A DNA stretch of 64,000 bases from Amycolatopsis deserti (GCF_014653945.1 NZ_BNAU01000003.1:124001-188000); one strand, 5' to 3'; shown: positions 25,749 through 35,730, counted from the stretch's first letter. Made by a program: numbers and translations. The notes: generated by a model not told the origin, from the sequence alone.

Positions 25749-26129
25749 TCACTTCTTGCCAGCCTTCTTCTTGCCGGCGACCGTCTTCTTCGGACCCTTG
25801 CGGGTGCGGGCGTTGGTCTTGGTCCGCTGACCGCGGACGGGCAGACCACGGCGCCACCGCAGGCCCTCGTAGCAGCCGATCTCGATCTTGCGACGGATGT
25901 CGGCCTGCACCTCGCGGCGGAGGTCACCCTCGACCTTGAAGTTCTCTTCGATGTAGTCCCGCAGCTTGACGAGGTCGTCGTCGGACAGGTCGCGCACCCG
26001 GGTGTCCGGGTTCAGCGACGTCGCGGCGATGAGCTCCTTCGAGCGGGTACGACCGATGCCGTAGATGTAGGTCAGCGCGATCTCCAACCGCTTCTCGCGG
26101 GGGAGGTCTACGCCGGCGAGTCGTGCCAT
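25749..26129 (-). CDS. rpsM: 30S ribosomal protein S13
   Basis: S13 sits at the 30S head and contacts the 50S subunit and P-site tRNA. The 126-residue protein has the signature '[17 protein letters not shown]', the helix-turn-helix motif around '[20 protein letters not shown]' and a Lys-rich tail ([15 protein letters not shown]). The ATG at 26129 is preceded by AGAAGGAGC. A 208-base gap separates it from rpmJ. The gap has a small GGGCCGC/GCGGCCC hairpin (26263-26280) and could hold a promoter, but I see no clear hexamers. Confidence 0.97.
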   Translation of the reverse strand: MARLAGVDLPREKRLEIALTYIYGIGRTRSKELIAATSLNPDTRVRDLSDDDLVKLRDYIEENFKVEGDLRREVQADIRRKIEIGCYEGLRWRRGLPVRGQRTKTNARTRKGPKKTVAGKKKAGKK

Positions 26130-26337
26130 GGCGCTTGATGCTCCTTCTAGTGTTCGTCACTCCAGGTGTGCTCCCCGCCCGGTTCCGGGACCGACTCGCA
26201 CGTCGTCCGGAGCACTTGCGTGTCCGGTGTCCCGGCCCCGGCCTGGAGTCCGGGGGTCGGCTGGGCCGCTCGCGCGGCCCGGCAGGTGCGGGGAGGGTAT
26301 TCAGCTGTCCGTCCGCTCTGCGTGGTGCAGGCGGTGA

Positions 26338-26451
26338 TCAGCCCTGCCGCTGCTTGTGCCGCAGGTTCTCGCAGATCACCATGATCCGGCCGTGGCGGCG
26401 GATCACCTTGCACTTGTCGCAGATCTTCTTGACGCTCGGCTGGACCTTCAC
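26338..26451 (-). CDS. rpmJ: 50S ribosomal protein L36
   Basis: A 37-residue protein read from GTG at 26451 to TGA at 26338: it starts [14 protein letters not shown] and ends RHKQRQG. Cys11, Cys14, Cys27 and His32 form the zinc site of the C+ paralogue, used when zinc is plentiful. GCAGGAGAC lies just before the start. The gene sits between infA and rpsM as in other actinobacteria, 32 bases after infA. Confidence 0.95.
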   Translation of the reverse strand: MKVQPSVKKICDKCKVIRRHGRIMVICENLRHKQRQG

Positions 26452-26483
26452 GTCTCCTGCTTCCTTATGCGTTGCTCACCGTG

Positions 26484-26705
26484 TCACTTGTAGCGGTAGA
26501 CGATCCGCCCGCGAGACAGGTCGTACGGCGACAGCTCCACGACGACCCGGTCCTCCGGGAGGATGCGGATGTAGTGCTGCCGCATCTTGCCGCTGATGTG
26601 TGCCAGGACCTTGTGACCGTTCTCCAACTCGACTCGGAACATCGCGTTGGGGAGTGGCTCGATGACCCGACCTTCGACCTCGATGGCCCCGTCTTTCTTA
26701 GCCAT
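26484..26705 (-). CDS. infA: Translation initiation factor IF-1
   Basis: IF-1 blocks the ribosomal A site during initiation. The 73-residue OB-fold protein starts [20 protein letters not shown] and holds '[19 protein letters not shown]' and '[14 protein letters not shown]'. The ATG at 26705 is preceded by CGGAGGAC and gives the standard family start; longer in-frame readings add unrelated residues. It is the first gene of the infA-rpmJ-rpsM-rpsK-rpsD-rpoA-rplQ cluster. The 239-base gap to map must contain its promoter; TACACT at about 26843-26848 (minus strand) is a possible -10 but has no -35 partner. Confidence 0.98.
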   Translation of the reverse strand: MAKKDGAIEVEGRVIEPLPNAMFRVELENGHKVLAHISGKMRQHYIRILPEDRVVVELSPYDLSRGRIVYRYK

Positions 26706-26944
26706 GTCCTCCGCGTTTCGTGACTGGGTAGAGCAGCGAAATGGGCAACTCTTGCGTTCAGCGGACACGCCGCACCGATCCCGAGGACCCGAGCATTTAC
26801 GAGCACGTTGGAACCGGCGTGATGAGTACGCCGACTAGATAGTGTACGCAGCCTGTGTCGCACCTCGCGAGGCGGGGTGATGTGTGGTAGGCAACGTCAC
26901 TCCGACGATACCCCTGATCGCACCCGAAGGGGCGAAACCGCAGG

Positions 26945-27757
26945 TCAGGAGCCTTCGGGGAGGGTCAGGACGCGCGGTCCGTCGTCGGTGACGGCGACCG
27001 TGTGCTCCCAGTGGGCGGCGCGCGAGCCGTCCGCGGTCACCACGGTCCAGCCGTCCTCGAGCTCGACGGTCTCGGCGCTGCCGCCGGTCAGCATCGGCTC
27101 GATGGCCAGCGCCATGCCGGGCTTGAGCTTCGGCCCCTTGCCGGGCTTGCCGACGTTGGGCAGGAACGGCTCCATGTGCATCTCGGTGCCGATGCCGTGC
27201 CCGCCGTACTCGACGATCTGGCCGTAGTCGATGCCGTCGGCCGCCGCGGAGGTCTCGGCCGAGGACTGCACGGCGTGCGAGATGTCGGTCAGCCGGGCGC
27301 CGGGCACCGCGGCCTCGATGCCGGCCAGCATCGCGGCGCGGGTGGCGGCCGACAGCGCCTGGTCGGCGGCCGAGACGGTGCCGATGGCGAGGGTGACGGC
27401 GGAGTCGCCGTGCCAGCCGTCGAGGATGGCGCCGCAGTCCACGGACAGCAGGTCGCCCTCGGCCAGCACGGTCGTCTTCGCCGGGATGCCGTGGACCACC
27501 TGCTCGTTCACCGACGCGCAGATCGAGGCCGGGAAGCCGTGGTAGCCCTTGAACGAGGGCACCGCGCCGGCCGCCCGGATCGTCTGCTCGGCGATCTCGT
27601 CGAGGTCGCCGGTGCTGACGCCGGGCTTGGCGGCCTCGGCGACCGCCGCGAGGGTGCGGGCCACCACGATCCCGGCGGCCCGCATCGCGTCCAGCTCGCC
27701 GGGCGTCTTGATCTCGATGCCGCGGTGGCGGCGCAGCACGGAAGGCACCAGGTTCAC
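26945..27757 (-). CDS. map: Methionine aminopeptidase, type I
   Basis: Map removes the initiator methionine from new proteins. The 270-residue enzyme has the pita-bread fold metal ligands: two Asp in '[18 protein letters not shown]', His in '[10 protein letters not shown]', Glu in 'AIEPML' and Glu in 'HWEHTVAV'. Its GTG overlaps the adk stop by GTGA (27754-27757), so secY, adk and map are translationally coupled. The typical order secY-adk-map is kept, and infA follows 239 bases later. Confidence 0.97.
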   Translation of the reverse strand: MNLVPSVLRRHRGIEIKTPGELDAMRAAGIVVARTLAAVAEAAKPGVSTGDLDEIAEQTIRAAGAVPSFKGYHGFPASICASVNEQVVHGIPAKTTVLAEGDLLSVDCGAILDGWHGDSAVTLAIGTVSAADQALSAATRAAMLAGIEAAVPGARLTDISHAVQSSAETSAAADGIDYGQIVEYGGHGIGTEMHMEPFLPNVGKPGKGPKLKPGMALAIEPMLTGGSAETVELEDGWTVVTADGSRAAHWEHTVAVTDDGPRVLTLPEGS

Positions 27758-28308
27758 GCGCGGTCGTCGAGCGCGTTCACGATCCGCGAGGACACCTCGT
27801 CGACCTCGCCGACGCCGTCCACCTTGACCAGGATGTCCCGGTAGTAGTCCAGCAGCGGCGCGGTCTCCGACTGGTAGACCTGCTGGCGGCGGCGGATGAC
27901 CTCTTCGGTGTCGTCCGTGCGGCCGCGGCCCAGCAGGCGCTCGACCAGGACGTCCTCCGGCACGTCGAGCTGGATGACGGCGTCGAGCGCGCTGTCCGAC
28001 TCGGCCAGCATCTCGCCGAGGACCTCGGCCTGCTTGGTGTTGCGCGGGAACCCGTCCAGCAGGAAGCCGGCCTTGGTGTCGGACTCGGCCAGGCGCTCGC
28101 GGACCATCTCGTTCGTCACGCTGTCCGGGACCAGCTCGCCGGAGTCGAGGTAGCGCTTGGCCTCCTCGCCCAGCGGCGTCTGCTCCGCCACGTGTGCGCG
28201 GAAGAGGTCACCGGTGGAAATGTGCGGGATGGAGAGCCGCTGCGACAGCGCTACCGCCTGAGTTCCCTTTCCTGCTCCGGGCGGGCCGACAAGAACCAGG
28301 CGCGTCAT
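27754..28308 (-). CDS. adk: Adenylate kinase
   Basis: Adk balances ATP, ADP and AMP. The 184-residue enzyme has the P-loop GPPGAGKGT (8-16), the AMP-binding 'HISTGDLFR' and '[10 protein letters not shown]', and '[21 protein letters not shown]' in the LID region. The short LID without a zinc finger is the usual actinobacterial form. Its ATG overlaps the secY stop (ATGA at 28305-28308) and its stop overlaps the map start. Confidence 0.98.
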   Translation of the reverse strand: MTRLVLVGPPGAGKGTQAVALSQRLSIPHISTGDLFRAHVAEQTPLGEEAKRYLDSGELVPDSVTNEMVRERLAESDTKAGFLLDGFPRNTKQAEVLGEMLAESDSALDAVIQLDVPEDVLVERLLGRGRTDDTEEVIRRRQQVYQSETAPLLDYYRDILVKVDGVGEVDEVSSRIVNALDDRA

Positions 28309-29612
28309 CGCAAGAACCCTTCGTAATTCCGCTGCATCAGCTGGCTTTCGATCTGCTTCACCGTGTCGAGGCCGACGCCGACCATGATCAGCACGGCGGT
28401 GCCGCCGAACGGGAAGTTCTGGTTGTTGCCCTGCTGCGTGATGGACAGGAAGAAGTTCGGCAGGATCGCGATGATGCCGAGGTAGAGCGAGCCGGGGAAG
28501 GTGATGCGGCCCAGCACGAAGCTCAGGTACTCGGCGGTCGGCCGACCGGGGCGGATGCCCGGGATGAAGCCGCCGAACTTCTTCATCTCCTCCGCGCGCT
28601 CATCCACGTTGAACGTGATGGTGATGTAGAAGTACGTGAAGAAGATGATCAGCGCGAAGTACAGCAGGATGTGCACCCAGCTGGACTGGTTGACCACGTA
28701 GGTCTGCAGGAAGGCCCGCCAGCCCGAGCCGCTGGTCGGGTCGCCGAACAGGCGGCTGATCAGGTCCGGCAGGTAGAGCAGCGACGAAGCGAAGATGACC
28801 GGGATGACACCGGCCTGGTTCACCTTGATCGGCAGGTAGGTCGACGTGCCGCCGTACATCCGGCGGCCGATCATCCGCTTGGCGTACTGCACCGGGATCC
28901 GGCGCTGGCCCTGCTCGACGAAGATGACGCTGGCGATGATCACCAGGCCGAAGACGCAGACCAGCGCGAAGACGAGGCCGCCCTGGTTGTTGAGGATGTT
29001 CATGCCCTCGGCCGGGATCCGGGCCGCGATGTTCAGGAAGATCAGCACGGACATGCCGTTGCCGACGCCGCGCTCGGTGATGAGCTCGCCCAGCCACATC
29101 ATCACCGCGGTGCCCGCCGTCATCGTGATGACGATCAGCGCCAGCGAGAAGATGCTGTTGTCCGGGATGATCGACTGCGCGCAGTCCGGGAACAGCTGGC
29201 CGCGGTCGGCCAGCGCCACCACACCGGTCGCCTGCAGGATCGCCAGCGCGATCGTCAGGTAGCGGGTGTACTGCGTCAGCTTGCCCTGGCCCGCCTGGCC
29301 TTCCTTCTTCAGCTCCTCGAACCGCGGGATGACGACGGTGAGCAGCTGGATGATGATGCTGGCCGTGATGTACGGCATGATGCCGGTCGAGAAGATCGAC
29401 AGCTGCAGCAGCGCCCCGCCGCTGAACAGGTTCAGCAGGGAGTAGATGCCGGACTGGTCGGCACCTGCCTGGCAAGCCTGCACATTCGGATAGGAGACCC
29501 CGGGCGCCGGAGTGACCGCACCGATCCGGTACACGGCCACGATCAACAGCGTGAACAGGATCTTCTTGCGCAGGTCCGGCGTGGCGAGAGCCGAGCGAAA
29601 GGCGCTGAGCAC
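28305..29612 (-). CDS. secY: Preprotein translocase subunit SecY
   Basis: SecY is the protein-conducting channel of the Sec pathway. The 435-residue protein shows about ten membrane helices, starting '[20 protein letters not shown]', with the plug region near '[20 protein letters not shown]' and the conserved '[13 protein letters not shown]' and '[19 protein letters not shown]'. The GTG at 29612 ([17 protein letters not shown]) follows GAGGAGG; longer in-frame readings add a Pro/Arg-rich non-SecY segment. It is not adjacent to rplO here: two other genes intervene. Confidence 0.97.
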   Translation of the reverse strand: MLSAFRSALATPDLRKKILFTLLIVAVYRIGAVTPAPGVSYPNVQACQAGADQSGIYSLLNLFSGGALLQLSIFSTGIMPYITASIIIQLLTVVIPRFEELKKEGQAGQGKLTQYTRYLTIALAILQATGVVALADRGQLFPDCAQSIIPDNSIFSLALIVITMTAGTAVMMWLGELITERGVGNGMSVLIFLNIAARIPAEGMNILNNQGGLVFALVCVFGLVIIASVIFVEQGQRRIPVQYAKRMIGRRMYGGTSTYLPIKVNQAGVIPVIFASSLLYLPDLISRLFGDPTSGSGWRAFLQTYVVNQSSWVHILLYFALIIFFTYFYITITFNVDERAEEMKKFGGFIPGIRPGRPTAEYLSFVLGRITFPGSLYLGIIAILPNFFLSITQQGNNQNFPFGGTAVLIMVGVGLDTVKQIESQLMQRNYEGFLR

Positions 29613-29947
29613 GCGGGGGACCTCCTCGGCGTCGCCGGTGGGTGTCACCGGCGATCGGCTTGGCCGGCACGCTGGCCGGCAGGAACACCATGTCGCTGGC
29701 AAGCCAGCAGCGCTCCGGGGCAGATGGGTCCCCGAAGCGCGTCGCCCGACTCTAACAGCCGGGGGTTGGAGGGTTGTGAGGTAGGCCGTGTTATGAGCCG
29801 GACCCCGGGTTCGGCCGGCGGGCCGGCCGGATCCTTCCGAACGAGAACCGCCACCCGACGGAGTTCGTCGTTCTCGGGGATGGCGACGGAAATTTCCGGT
29901 ACAACAAGCTGGCTGCACCGAACACCACCCGGACAAAGGGGAAGACC
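29613..29947. other. Gene-free divergent region between secY and a lipoprotein gene
   Basis: These 335 bases hold the secY leader and the start signals of the plus-strand lipoprotein. A CGCCGGTG/CACCGGCG hairpin (29633-29653) sits just upstream of secY. TTAGAGT on the minus strand near 29750 is a possible secY -10. I see no gene. Confidence 0.55.
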
Positions 29948-30526
29948 GTGCGCCACCTCGTTCCCGCTGTCGCGATCGCGCTCCTGCTGACCGGCTGCTC
30001 AAGCTCCTCGCAGTCGGACGGCGGCGTTCCGTTCCAGCCGAAGCCGACGGCTCCCGCGTCCGCGTCCACCAGCGGCCAGAGCGAAACGAACGGCTACACC
30101 AAGCTGCGACTCGGTGACACGGCCGAGCTGAGCGCCAAGGCCGATGGCAGCCAACCCGCGACCTGGACCATCGAGAAGATCGAGATCGACCCGCCGTGCA
30201 ACGGCTCGACGGGCACGAAGCACGTTCTCCTGCTGCACGTGCGGGCCAACACCGGCCCGGACAAGAACGCCGCCGAGCTGATTCCCGAGGCGTTCCGGTA
30301 CACGTCGTTCGCCGAACCCGGGGAGAACGGCGGAACCACCCCGGCGAACGTCTCGTTGTGCCAATCCAAGGAGCCCGGGAGCGGACCGCTGCCGGTGCCG
30401 TACCAGCGGAACCAGGAGCTCACCGGCACGGTCGCGCTGGTCGTCCCGGAGGCGAACGGCACACTGATCCAGAACAGCCCCGGGATCACGGGCGAAGGCT
30501 GGGAGTGGTGGTATCCGGGCAGGTGA
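29948..30526 (+). CDS. Small predicted lipoprotein
   Basis: The 192-residue product has a signal peptide with lipobox LLLTGC and Cys17, a Ser/Pro/Thr-rich linker (about 18-48), and a beta-rich domain ('KLRLGDTAEL', 'WTIEKIEI', 'KHVLLLHVRANTG', 'GTVALVVPEANG') resembling the DUF4352-type immunoglobulin-like fold of actinobacterial surface lipoproteins. This assignment is by pattern only. The GTG at 29948 follows AAAGGGGAAG. It is divergent from secY and convergent with the next membrane protein. Ligand unknown. Confidence 0.8.
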   Translation: MRHLVPAVAIALLLTGCSSSSQSDGGVPFQPKPTAPASASTSGQSETNGYTKLRLGDTAELSAKADGSQPATWTIEKIEIDPPCNGSTGTKHVLLLHVRANTGPDKNAAELIPEAFRYTSFAEPGENGGTTPANVSLCQSKEPGSGPLPVPYQRNQELTGTVALVVPEANGTLIQNSPGITGEGWEWWYPGR

Positions 30527-30539
30527 GGCGGCACTCCTC

Positions 30540-30562
30540 GTGCGGCACGGCGCGTGCCGCAC
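30540..30562. terminator. Hairpin between convergent genes
   Basis: A perfect 10-bp stem (30540-30549 with 30553-30562) with a 3-base loop, between the lipoprotein and the membrane protein gene. There is no U run on either side. Confidence 0.55.
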
Positions 30563-30595
30563 GCGCCCCACTTCCCACCGCCACTCCCCCCGCGG

Positions 30596-31336
30596 TCACG
30601 AGCCGGGCTGGTCGCGGCGGGGGTTGAGCGCGTCGCCGCCGTTGACCGGTGGCTGTGGGCGCGGGAGGGGCTGCTGTGCGGGGAATCCGTAGCGCGGGGT
30701 GACCGGGTCGTAGTCGTACGTCGGAGGTGGTGGGGCGGGCGCGCGTTTCCCCCGGCCGGCGGCCAGCGTCGCGGCCACGATCGCCAGCACCGTCGCGCCC
30801 GCGACGAGCCAGAATCCGACGCCGAAGCTGTCCGCGGTGGTGACGCCGTCGGTGCCCTCGGCGATGCCGGCCGGGCGGAAGCTTCCGTGCAGGCTGATGG
30901 CCTGGAGACCGATCGACAGCGTGGTCGCGGCGAGGAAGCCGGCGCCGATGCCGCTCGCCAGTGCGGCGGCGAACTTCCCGCCCGGCGAGGACGCGCGACG
31001 GGCGGCGGCAAGGCCGATCACGGCCGCGATGAGCAGCAGCAACCCCGCCCCGGCCAGGGCCCAGCCGTTGCGGACGGGCTCCCCGGCCGTCGACGTCGGG
31101 ATGCCAGGGCCGGCCGCTTCCGCGCTGAGGTCCCACCCGGTCACCGTCAGCTTCAGCTGGGTCTCGCCGTCGAATCGCAGCTCGCCGACGAACAGCGGCA
31201 GGAACGCCCCGGTGACGGCGGCCGCCGCGGCGAGCAGAGCCAATACGGCGCCTGCGACCCGCTTCCCCTGCCACCCCGAAGGCCGATGGGGAACGGGCGC
31301 GTAGCCCATGGGGGGTGGTGCCGCCGGGAACGACAT
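30596..31336 (-). CDS. Integral membrane protein of unknown function
   Basis: The 246-residue protein has four predicted membrane helices: about 28-48 (GAVLALLAAAAAVTGAFLPL), 93-111 (LAGAGLLLLIAAVIGLAAA), 124-146 and 175-193 (FWLVAGATVLAIVAATLAAG). It has a Pro-rich C-terminal tail after 'KRAPAPPPPTYDYDP', likely cytoplasmic. No family is recognised. The ATG at 31336 is used. It is alone on the minus strand between rplO and the lipoprotein and ends near a convergent hairpin. Confidence 0.75.
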   Translation of the reverse strand: MSFPAAPPPMGYAPVPHRPSGWQGKRVAGAVLALLAAAAAVTGAFLPLFVGELRFDGETQLKLTVTGWDLSAEAAGPGIPTSTAGEPVRNGWALAGAGLLLLIAAVIGLAAARRASSPGGKFAAALASGIGAGFLAATTLSIGLQAISLHGSFRPAGIAEGTDGVTTADSFGVGFWLVAGATVLAIVAATLAAGRGKRAPAPPPPTYDYDPVTPRYGFPAQQPLPRPQPPVNGGDALNPRRDQPGS

Positions 31337-31444
31337 CGTCCGATGGTGACACCGCTAGGCGAGCACGGCCGTCACGACAGCGTCACGATCGTCGCAGGTC
31401 ATCCCCCTGGAGCAGCGCCGTGCGGCCGGACGGGCGAAACAGGA

Positions 31445-31476
31445 ACGGCCCGCCGGTCCGAAGACCGGCGGGCCGT
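31445..31476 (-). terminator. Terminator of the S10-spc cluster, after rplO
   Basis: A perfect 14-bp stem (31445-31458 with 31463-31476), 15 bases past the rplO stop, carries a stable UUCG tetraloop on the minus strand and a UUCCUGUUU tail. This marks rplO as the end of the long ribosomal operon. Confidence 0.9.
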
Positions 31477-31490
31477 CCCGCGTCAAAGCG

Positions 31491-31937
31491 TCAGAGCTCG
31501 GTGGCCGAGCCGCCCGCCGCCTCGAGCTTCTCCTTCGCGGACGAGGAGAACTTGTCAGCGGAGACGTTCAGCTTCACGCCGTTCAGGTCGCCGTTGCCGA
31601 GGACCTTGACGAGCTGGTTCTTGCGAACCAGGCCGCGCTCCACCAGCTGCTCCTTGGTGACGTCGCCACCGTCCGGGAAGACCCGGGCGATGTCGCCGAC
31701 GTTCACCGGCTGGTACTCGGTGCGGAAGCGGTTCTTGAACCCACGCAGCTTCGGCAGCCGCATGTGGATGGGCATCTGCCCACCCTCGAACCCGGCGGGC
31801 ACGTTCTTCCGGGCCTTGGTGCCCTTCGTACCGCGACCGGCGGTCTTGCCCTTCGAACCCTCACCACGACCGACGCGGATCTTCTCGCGCTTGGCGCCCG
31901 GGGCCGGGCGCAGGTGGTGGATCTTGATGGCCGTCAT
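31491..31937 (-). CDS. rplO: 50S ribosomal protein L15
   Basis: L15 joins late in 50S assembly. The 148 residues start '[19 protein letters not shown]' and hold the Gly/Lys-rich signature '[18 protein letters not shown]' and the '[15 protein letters not shown]' loop. Its ATG overlaps the rpmD stop (ATGA at 31934-31937). The gene is followed directly by a UUCG-loop terminator, so secY is not co-transcribed here although it follows rplO in many bacteria. Confidence 0.98.
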   Translation of the reverse strand: MTAIKIHHLRPAPGAKREKIRVGRGEGSKGKTAGRGTKGTKARKNVPAGFEGGQMPIHMRLPKLRGFKNRFRTEYQPVNVGDIARVFPDGGDVTKEQLVERGLVRKNQLVKVLGNGDLNGVKLNVSADKFSSSAKEKLEAAGGSATEL

Positions 31938-32119
31938 GCCTTGACCTCCTCAACAGTCACGAGGTGGCGGACGGTGTGGATCAGACCGCGGACCTCCGGA
32001 GTGTCCTCGCGCACCACGGACTGCCGGATCTTGCGCAGCCCGAGGGTCCGCAGCGTGTCCCGGTGGTTCTGCTTGGTGCCGATCTTGCTCCGGACCTGGG
32101 TCACCTTGAGCTGAGCCAT
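31934..32119 (-). CDS. rpmD: 50S ribosomal protein L30
   Basis: A 61-residue protein with the L30 core '[20 protein letters not shown]' and '[20 protein letters not shown]'. It binds the 23S rRNA near the 5S rRNA. The ATG at 32119 is one base after the rpsE stop, and its own stop overlaps rplO by four bases. Confidence 0.97.
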   Translation of the reverse strand: MAQLKVTQVRSKIGTKQNHRDTLRTLGLRKIRQSVVREDTPEVRGLIHTVRHLVTVEEVKA

Positions 32120-32120
32120 G

Positions 32121-32750
32121 TCAGACCCCCTGTCCCGCGCGCTGCCGCAGCATCCGGGCCGGGGCGACGTCCTCGAGCGGCAGACCGCGACGGGCCGCCA
32201 CCTCCTCCGGACGCTGCAGGCCCTTCAGGGCCGCCACGGTCGCGTGCACGATGTTGATCGCGTTGTCGGAGCCCAGCGACTTCGACAGCACGTCGTGCAC
32301 GCCCGCGCACTCCAGCACCGCACGCACCGGGCCACCGGCGATGACACCGGTACCGGCGCTGGCCGGACGGAGCAGGACCACACCGGCGGCCTCCTCACCC
32401 TGGACCGGGTGCGGGATGGTGCCGGCGATCCGGGGCACGCGGAAGAAGTTCTTCTTCGCTTCCTCGACGCCCTTGGCGATGGCCGCGGGAACTTCCTTGG
32501 CCTTGCCGTAGCCGACGCCGACCTGACCGTCGCCGTCACCGACGACCACCAGGGCGGTGAAGCTGAAGCGACGACCACCCTTCACGACCTTGGCGACGCG
32601 GTTGATCGCGACGACGCGCTCGAGGTGCGGGGTCTTCTCCTGGCCGGCCCCGCCACGGCCACCGTCGCGGCGGTCGCGGCGGTCACGACGGTCGCGGTCG
32701 TTGCCGCCCGGACCGCCCTGTCCACCGCCCTGCCGTGTACGTCCCGGCAT
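32121..32750 (-). CDS. rpsE: 30S ribosomal protein S5
   Basis: S5 lines the mRNA entry channel and affects decoding fidelity. The 209-residue protein has a 38-residue N-terminal extension of Gly and Arg/Asp repeats ([13 protein letters not shown]). The S5 core follows from '[20 protein letters not shown]' with the double-psi motif '[19 protein letters not shown]'. The ATG at 32750 follows GGAAGGAAAG. It precedes rpmD by one base. The charged repeat is unlike its neighbours but is a known variable part of the family. Confidence 0.97.
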   Translation of the reverse strand: MPGRTRQGGGQGGPGGNDRDRRDRRDRRDGGRGGAGQEKTPHLERVVAINRVAKVVKGGRRFSFTALVVVGDGDGQVGVGYGKAKEVPAAIAKGVEEAKKNFFRVPRIAGTIPHPVQGEEAAGVVLLRPASAGTGVIAGGPVRAVLECAGVHDVLSKSLGSDNAINIVHATVAALKGLQRPEEVAARRGLPLEDVAPARMLRQRAGQGV

Positions 32751-32787
32751 CAGGCTTTCCTTCCATTCGCGAGCATGTGCATGGTTC

Positions 32788-33189
32788 TCAGAACTCCAAC
32801 CCCGCCTCGCGAGCGGCGTCGGCCAGCGCGGCGATGCGGCCGTGGTAGCGGTTGCCACCGCGGTCGAACACGACGCTGGAGATGCCCGCACCCTTGGCGC
32901 GGGCGGCCACGAGCTCGCCGACCTTGGCGGCCTTGGCCTTCTTGTCGCCCTCGAGCGCACGCACGTCGGCCTCGAGGCTCGACGCCGACGCCAGGGTGTG
33001 CCCGGCCACGTCGTCGATCACCTGGACCGTGATGTGCCGCGAGGACCGGTGGATGACCAGCCGGGGCCGCTGGGCGGTCCCGCCGACCTTCTTGCGAAGC
33101 CGGAAGTGACGGCGCGCCTTCGCGACGCGGCGCCGGGTCGAAATGTCCTTGCCGACCGGCTTCCGCTTCTTCGTTGCCGTTTCGCTCAT
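32788..33189 (-). CDS. rplR: 50S ribosomal protein L18
   Basis: L18 binds 5S rRNA together with L5. The 133 residues start [20 protein letters not shown] and hold '[20 protein letters not shown]' and '[20 protein letters not shown]'. Two starts are possible: the ATG at 33189, chosen because it gives the family start, and a GTG at 33195 that overlaps the rplF stop by GTGA. It lies between rplF and rpsE in the spc order. Confidence 0.97.
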   Translation of the reverse strand: MSETATKKRKPVGKDISTRRRVAKARRHFRLRKKVGGTAQRPRLVIHRSSRHITVQVIDDVAGHTLASASSLEADVRALEGDKKAKAAKVGELVAARAKGAGISSVVFDRGGNRYHGRIAALADAAREAGLEF

Positions 33190-33191
33190 GA

Positions 33192-33731
33192 TCACTTACC
33201 CGTCTTTCCGACCTTGCGACGGATGCGCTCACCCTCGTAGCGCAGCCCCTTGCCCTTGTACGGGTCCGGACGGCGGAGCCGGCGGATCACCGCGGCGATC
33301 TGGCCGACCTTCTGCTTGTCGATGCCGGACACGGAGAACCGGGTCGGGGTCTCGACCTTGAAGGTGATGCCTTCCGGCGCCTCGATCAGCACGGGGTGGC
33401 TGTAGCCGAGGGCGAATTCGAGGTTGCTGCCCTTGGCCTGGACGCGGTAACCGACACCGTGGATCTCGAGCTTCTTCTCGTAACCCTCGGTCACACCCAC
33501 GACCAGGTTGTTGACCAGCGTGCGGGTCAGACCGTGCAGGGCACGGCTCTCCCGCTCGTCGTCCGGGCGCTTGACCAGCAGCGCGCCGTCCTCACCGCGC
33601 TCGACCGTGATCGGCTCGGCGACAGTGTGGGAAAGGGTGCCCTTGGGACCCTTCACCGAGATGTTCTGGCCGTCGATGGTCACCTCGACCCCGGAAGGGA
33701 CGGTGATCGGCTGCTTACCGATGCGCGACAT
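33192..33731 (-). CDS. rplF: 50S ribosomal protein L6
   Basis: L6 lies near the factor-binding site of the 50S subunit. The 179-residue protein has two tandem L6 domains: the first begins [20 protein letters not shown] and the second carries '[20 protein letters not shown]'. The C-terminal '[19 protein letters not shown]' is the classic L6 signature. The ATG at 33731 follows GGAAGGGAGAG. It overlaps the alternative rplR start. Confidence 0.98.
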   Translation of the reverse strand: MSRIGKQPITVPSGVEVTIDGQNISVKGPKGTLSHTVAEPITVERGEDGALLVKRPDDERESRALHGLTRTLVNNLVVGVTEGYEKKLEIHGVGYRVQAKGSNLEFALGYSHPVLIEAPEGITFKVETPTRFSVSGIDKQKVGQIAAVIRRLRRPDPYKGKGLRYEGERIRRKVGKTGK

Positions 33732-33748
33732 GCCTGCTCTCCCTTCCG

Positions 33749-34147
33749 TTACCAGACGTAGGCGAGGACTTCCCCGCCCACACCGTTGCGCTTGGCCTGC
33801 CGGTCGGTCTGAAGGCCGCCCGACGTCGAGATGATCGCGATGCCCAGCCCGCCCAGCACGCTCGGTAGCTCGGTCGACTTGGCGTACACCCGCAGACCCG
33901 GCTTGGACACCCGGCGCAGACCGGCGATGCTGCGCTCGCGGTTGCGGCCGTACTTCAGTTCCACGATGAGGTTCTTGTGCTTCTCACCCGGCTCGTCCCG
34001 GTAGCCCGAGATGTAACCCTCGCGCTTCAGGATCTCGGCGATGTTCGCCTTGAGCTTCGAGTGCGGCACCACGACCTCGTCGTGATACGCCGAGTTGGCG
34101 TTGCGCAGACGTGTCAGGAAGTCTGCGATGGGGTCGGTCATCGTCAT
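33749..34147 (-). CDS. rpsH: 30S ribosomal protein S8
   Basis: S8 binds the central domain of 16S rRNA and in E. coli is the repressor of the spc operon. The 132 residues start [20 protein letters not shown] and end '[22 protein letters not shown]'-like, with '[15 protein letters not shown]' in the middle. The ATG at 34147 gives the usual length; a TTG four codons earlier is possible. It lies 74 bases after rpsN, one of the few gaps in this cluster. Confidence 0.97.
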   Translation of the reverse strand: MTMTDPIADFLTRLRNANSAYHDEVVVPHSKLKANIAEILKREGYISGYRDEPGEKHKNLIVELKYGRNRERSIAGLRRVSKPGLRVYAKSTELPSVLGGLGIAIISTSGGLQTDRQAKRNGVGGEVLAYVW

Positions 34148-34221
34148 GGTGACCTTCAACCTTTCTCGCCTGGTTCCCCCTGCTCAGAGGGCCTGTGGCG
34201 AAGTGGGAGCTTCTGTCGTTC

Positions 34222-34407
34222 CTACCAGCTGGACTTGGACACGCCGGGGAGTTCGCCCGCGTGCGCCATCTCGCGCAGGCAAACCCGGCACAGTCCGAAC
34301 TTGCGGAACACCGAGTGGGGCCGGCCGCACTTGTTGCAGCGCGTGTAGGCACGCACCTTGAACTTCGGCTTGCGGGCCGCCTTGGCGATCAGAGCCTTCT
34401 TGGCCAT
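34222..34407 (-). CDS. rpsN: 30S ribosomal protein S14, type Z
   Basis: The 61-residue zinc-binding S14 has Cys24, Cys27, Cys40 and Cys43 (TRCNKCGRP and GLCRVCLRE). It sits in the 30S head. Together with the zinc form of L36 it shows that the main ribosome here uses the zinc-dependent paralogues. Its ATG shares one base with the rplE stop (TGATG). Confidence 0.97.
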   Translation of the reverse strand: MAKKALIAKAARKPKFKVRAYTRCNKCGRPHSVFRKFGLCRVCLREMAHAGELPGVSKSSW

Positions 34408-34970
34408 CAGTTCTCCTTGAACGGGAAGCCGAGCTTGCGGAGCAGCGCGCGGCCCTCGTCGTCGGTGGTAGCGGTGGTGACAACGGTGACGTCCATGCCG
34501 CGGGGGCGGTCGATGGAGTCGGGGTCGATCTCGTGGAACATCGACTGCTCGTTGAGACCGAAGGTGTAGTTGCCGTTGCCGTCGAACTGCTTGGCCGACA
34601 GCCCGCGGAAGTCACGGATACGCGGCAGCGCGATCGTCAGCAGCCGGTCCAGGAACTCCCACATGCGGTCGCCGCGCAGGGTCACGCGCGCACCGATCGG
34701 CTGGCCCTCACGCAGCTTGAACTGCGCGATGGACTTGCGCGCCCGGCGCACCTCGGGCTTCTGACCGGTGATGGCCGCGAGGTCGCGGATCGCACCGTCG
34801 ATCAGCTTGCTGTCCCGCGCGGCGTCGCCGACACCCATGTTGACGACGACCTTGACCACGCCCGGGATCTGGTGGACGTTCTCGTAGCCGAACTCGCTGC
34901 GGAGCTCGCCCTTGATCTCTTCGCGGTACCGCGTCTTCAACCGCGGCACGATCTTCTCTGCGGTCGTCAT
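34407..34970 (-). CDS. rplE: 50S ribosomal protein L5
   Basis: L5 binds 5S rRNA and contacts P-site tRNA. The 187-residue protein holds '[20 protein letters not shown]', '[13 protein letters not shown]' and '[20 protein letters not shown]'. It is joined to rplX by a one-base TGATG overlap and to rpsN by another, so the three are translated as a coupled unit. Confidence 0.98.
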   Translation of the reverse strand: MTTAEKIVPRLKTRYREEIKGELRSEFGYENVHQIPGVVKVVVNMGVGDAARDSKLIDGAIRDLAAITGQKPEVRRARKSIAQFKLREGQPIGARVTLRGDRMWEFLDRLLTIALPRIRDFRGLSAKQFDGNGNYTFGLNEQSMFHEIDPDSIDRPRGMDVTVVTTATTDDEGRALLRKLGFPFKEN

Positions 34971-35284
34971 CAGATGTCCTTACCGGTCCGGCGCGAGATG
35001 CGAACCTTCTTGCCGTCCTCGCCGATGCGGTAGCCCACGCGGGTCGGCTTGCCGTCGGAGTCCACGACCATCACGTTCGACACGTGGATCGGGGCCTCCT
35101 GGGTCACGATGCCGCCGGACTGCGCGCCGCGCTGGGTCTGCGAGATCCGGGTGTGCTTCTTGATCCGGTTCACGCCCTCGACCAGCACCCGCTGGCGCTC
35201 CGGGTAGGCCTTGATGACCTTGCCCTTGGCGCCCTTGTCCTTGCCGGCGATGACGACGACCGTGTCGCCCTTCTTCACCTTCAT
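34970..35284 (-). CDS. rplX: 50S ribosomal protein L24
   Basis: L24 starts 50S assembly at the 5' end of 23S rRNA. The 104-residue protein has the KOW motif '[20 protein letters not shown]' at the N-terminus and ends 'RRTGKDI'. It overlaps rplN and rplE by one base each (TGATG). Confidence 0.98.
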   Translation of the reverse strand: MKVKKGDTVVVIAGKDKGAKGKVIKAYPERQRVLVEGVNRIKKHTRISQTQRGAQSGGIVTQEAPIHVSNVMVVDSDGKPTRVGYRIGEDGKKVRISRRTGKDI

Positions 35285-35652
35285 CAGAGCACCTCCGGCG
35301 CCAGCGAGATGATCTTCATGAACTTGCGGTCACGCAGCTCACGGCCGACCGGGCCGAAGATGCGGGTGCCGCGCGGCTCGTTGTCGTTCTTGATGAGCAC
35401 GGCGGCGTTCTCGTCGAACTTGATGTAGGAGCCGTCCGGGCGACGCCGCTCCTTCGTCGTGCGGACGACGACGGCCTTGACCACGTCACCCTTCTTCACC
35501 CCGGCAGCCGGGATGGCGTCCTTGACGGTGGCGACGATGATGTCGCCGATACCCGCGTAGCGCCGTCCCGAGCCACCGAGCACGCGGATGCAGAGGATCT
35601 CCTTGGCACCCGTGTTGTCGGCGACTCGCAGCCGCGACTCCTGCTGGATCAC
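35284..35652 (-). CDS. rplN: 50S ribosomal protein L14
   Basis: L14 contacts the 30S subunit through bridge B8. The 122 residues start [20 protein letters not shown] and end '[14 protein letters not shown]', with '[15 protein letters not shown]' as a family signature. The GTG at 35652 follows AGGAGTTGACGTG context. A 78-base gap with a small hairpin separates it from rpsQ. Confidence 0.98.
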   Translation of the reverse strand: MIQQESRLRVADNTGAKEILCIRVLGGSGRRYAGIGDIIVATVKDAIPAAGVKKGDVVKAVVVRTTKERRRPDGSYIKFDENAAVLIKNDNEPRGTRIFGPVGRELRDRKFMKIISLAPEVL

Positions 35653-35708
35653 GTCAACTCCTGTATGTCGCGCCGGTTCTCACGCGGCGGTGAGCCTGGC
35701 GGAACGGA

Positions 35709-35728
35709 GGAGGCCCGAATGGGCCTCC
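35709..35728 (-). other. Hairpin after rpsQ
   Basis: An 8-bp perfect stem (35709-35716 with 35721-35728) with a GAAT loop lies 2 bases after the rpsQ stop, without a U run. It may slow transcription or protect the upstream mRNA. Confidence 0.6.
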
Positions 35729-35730
35729 GA

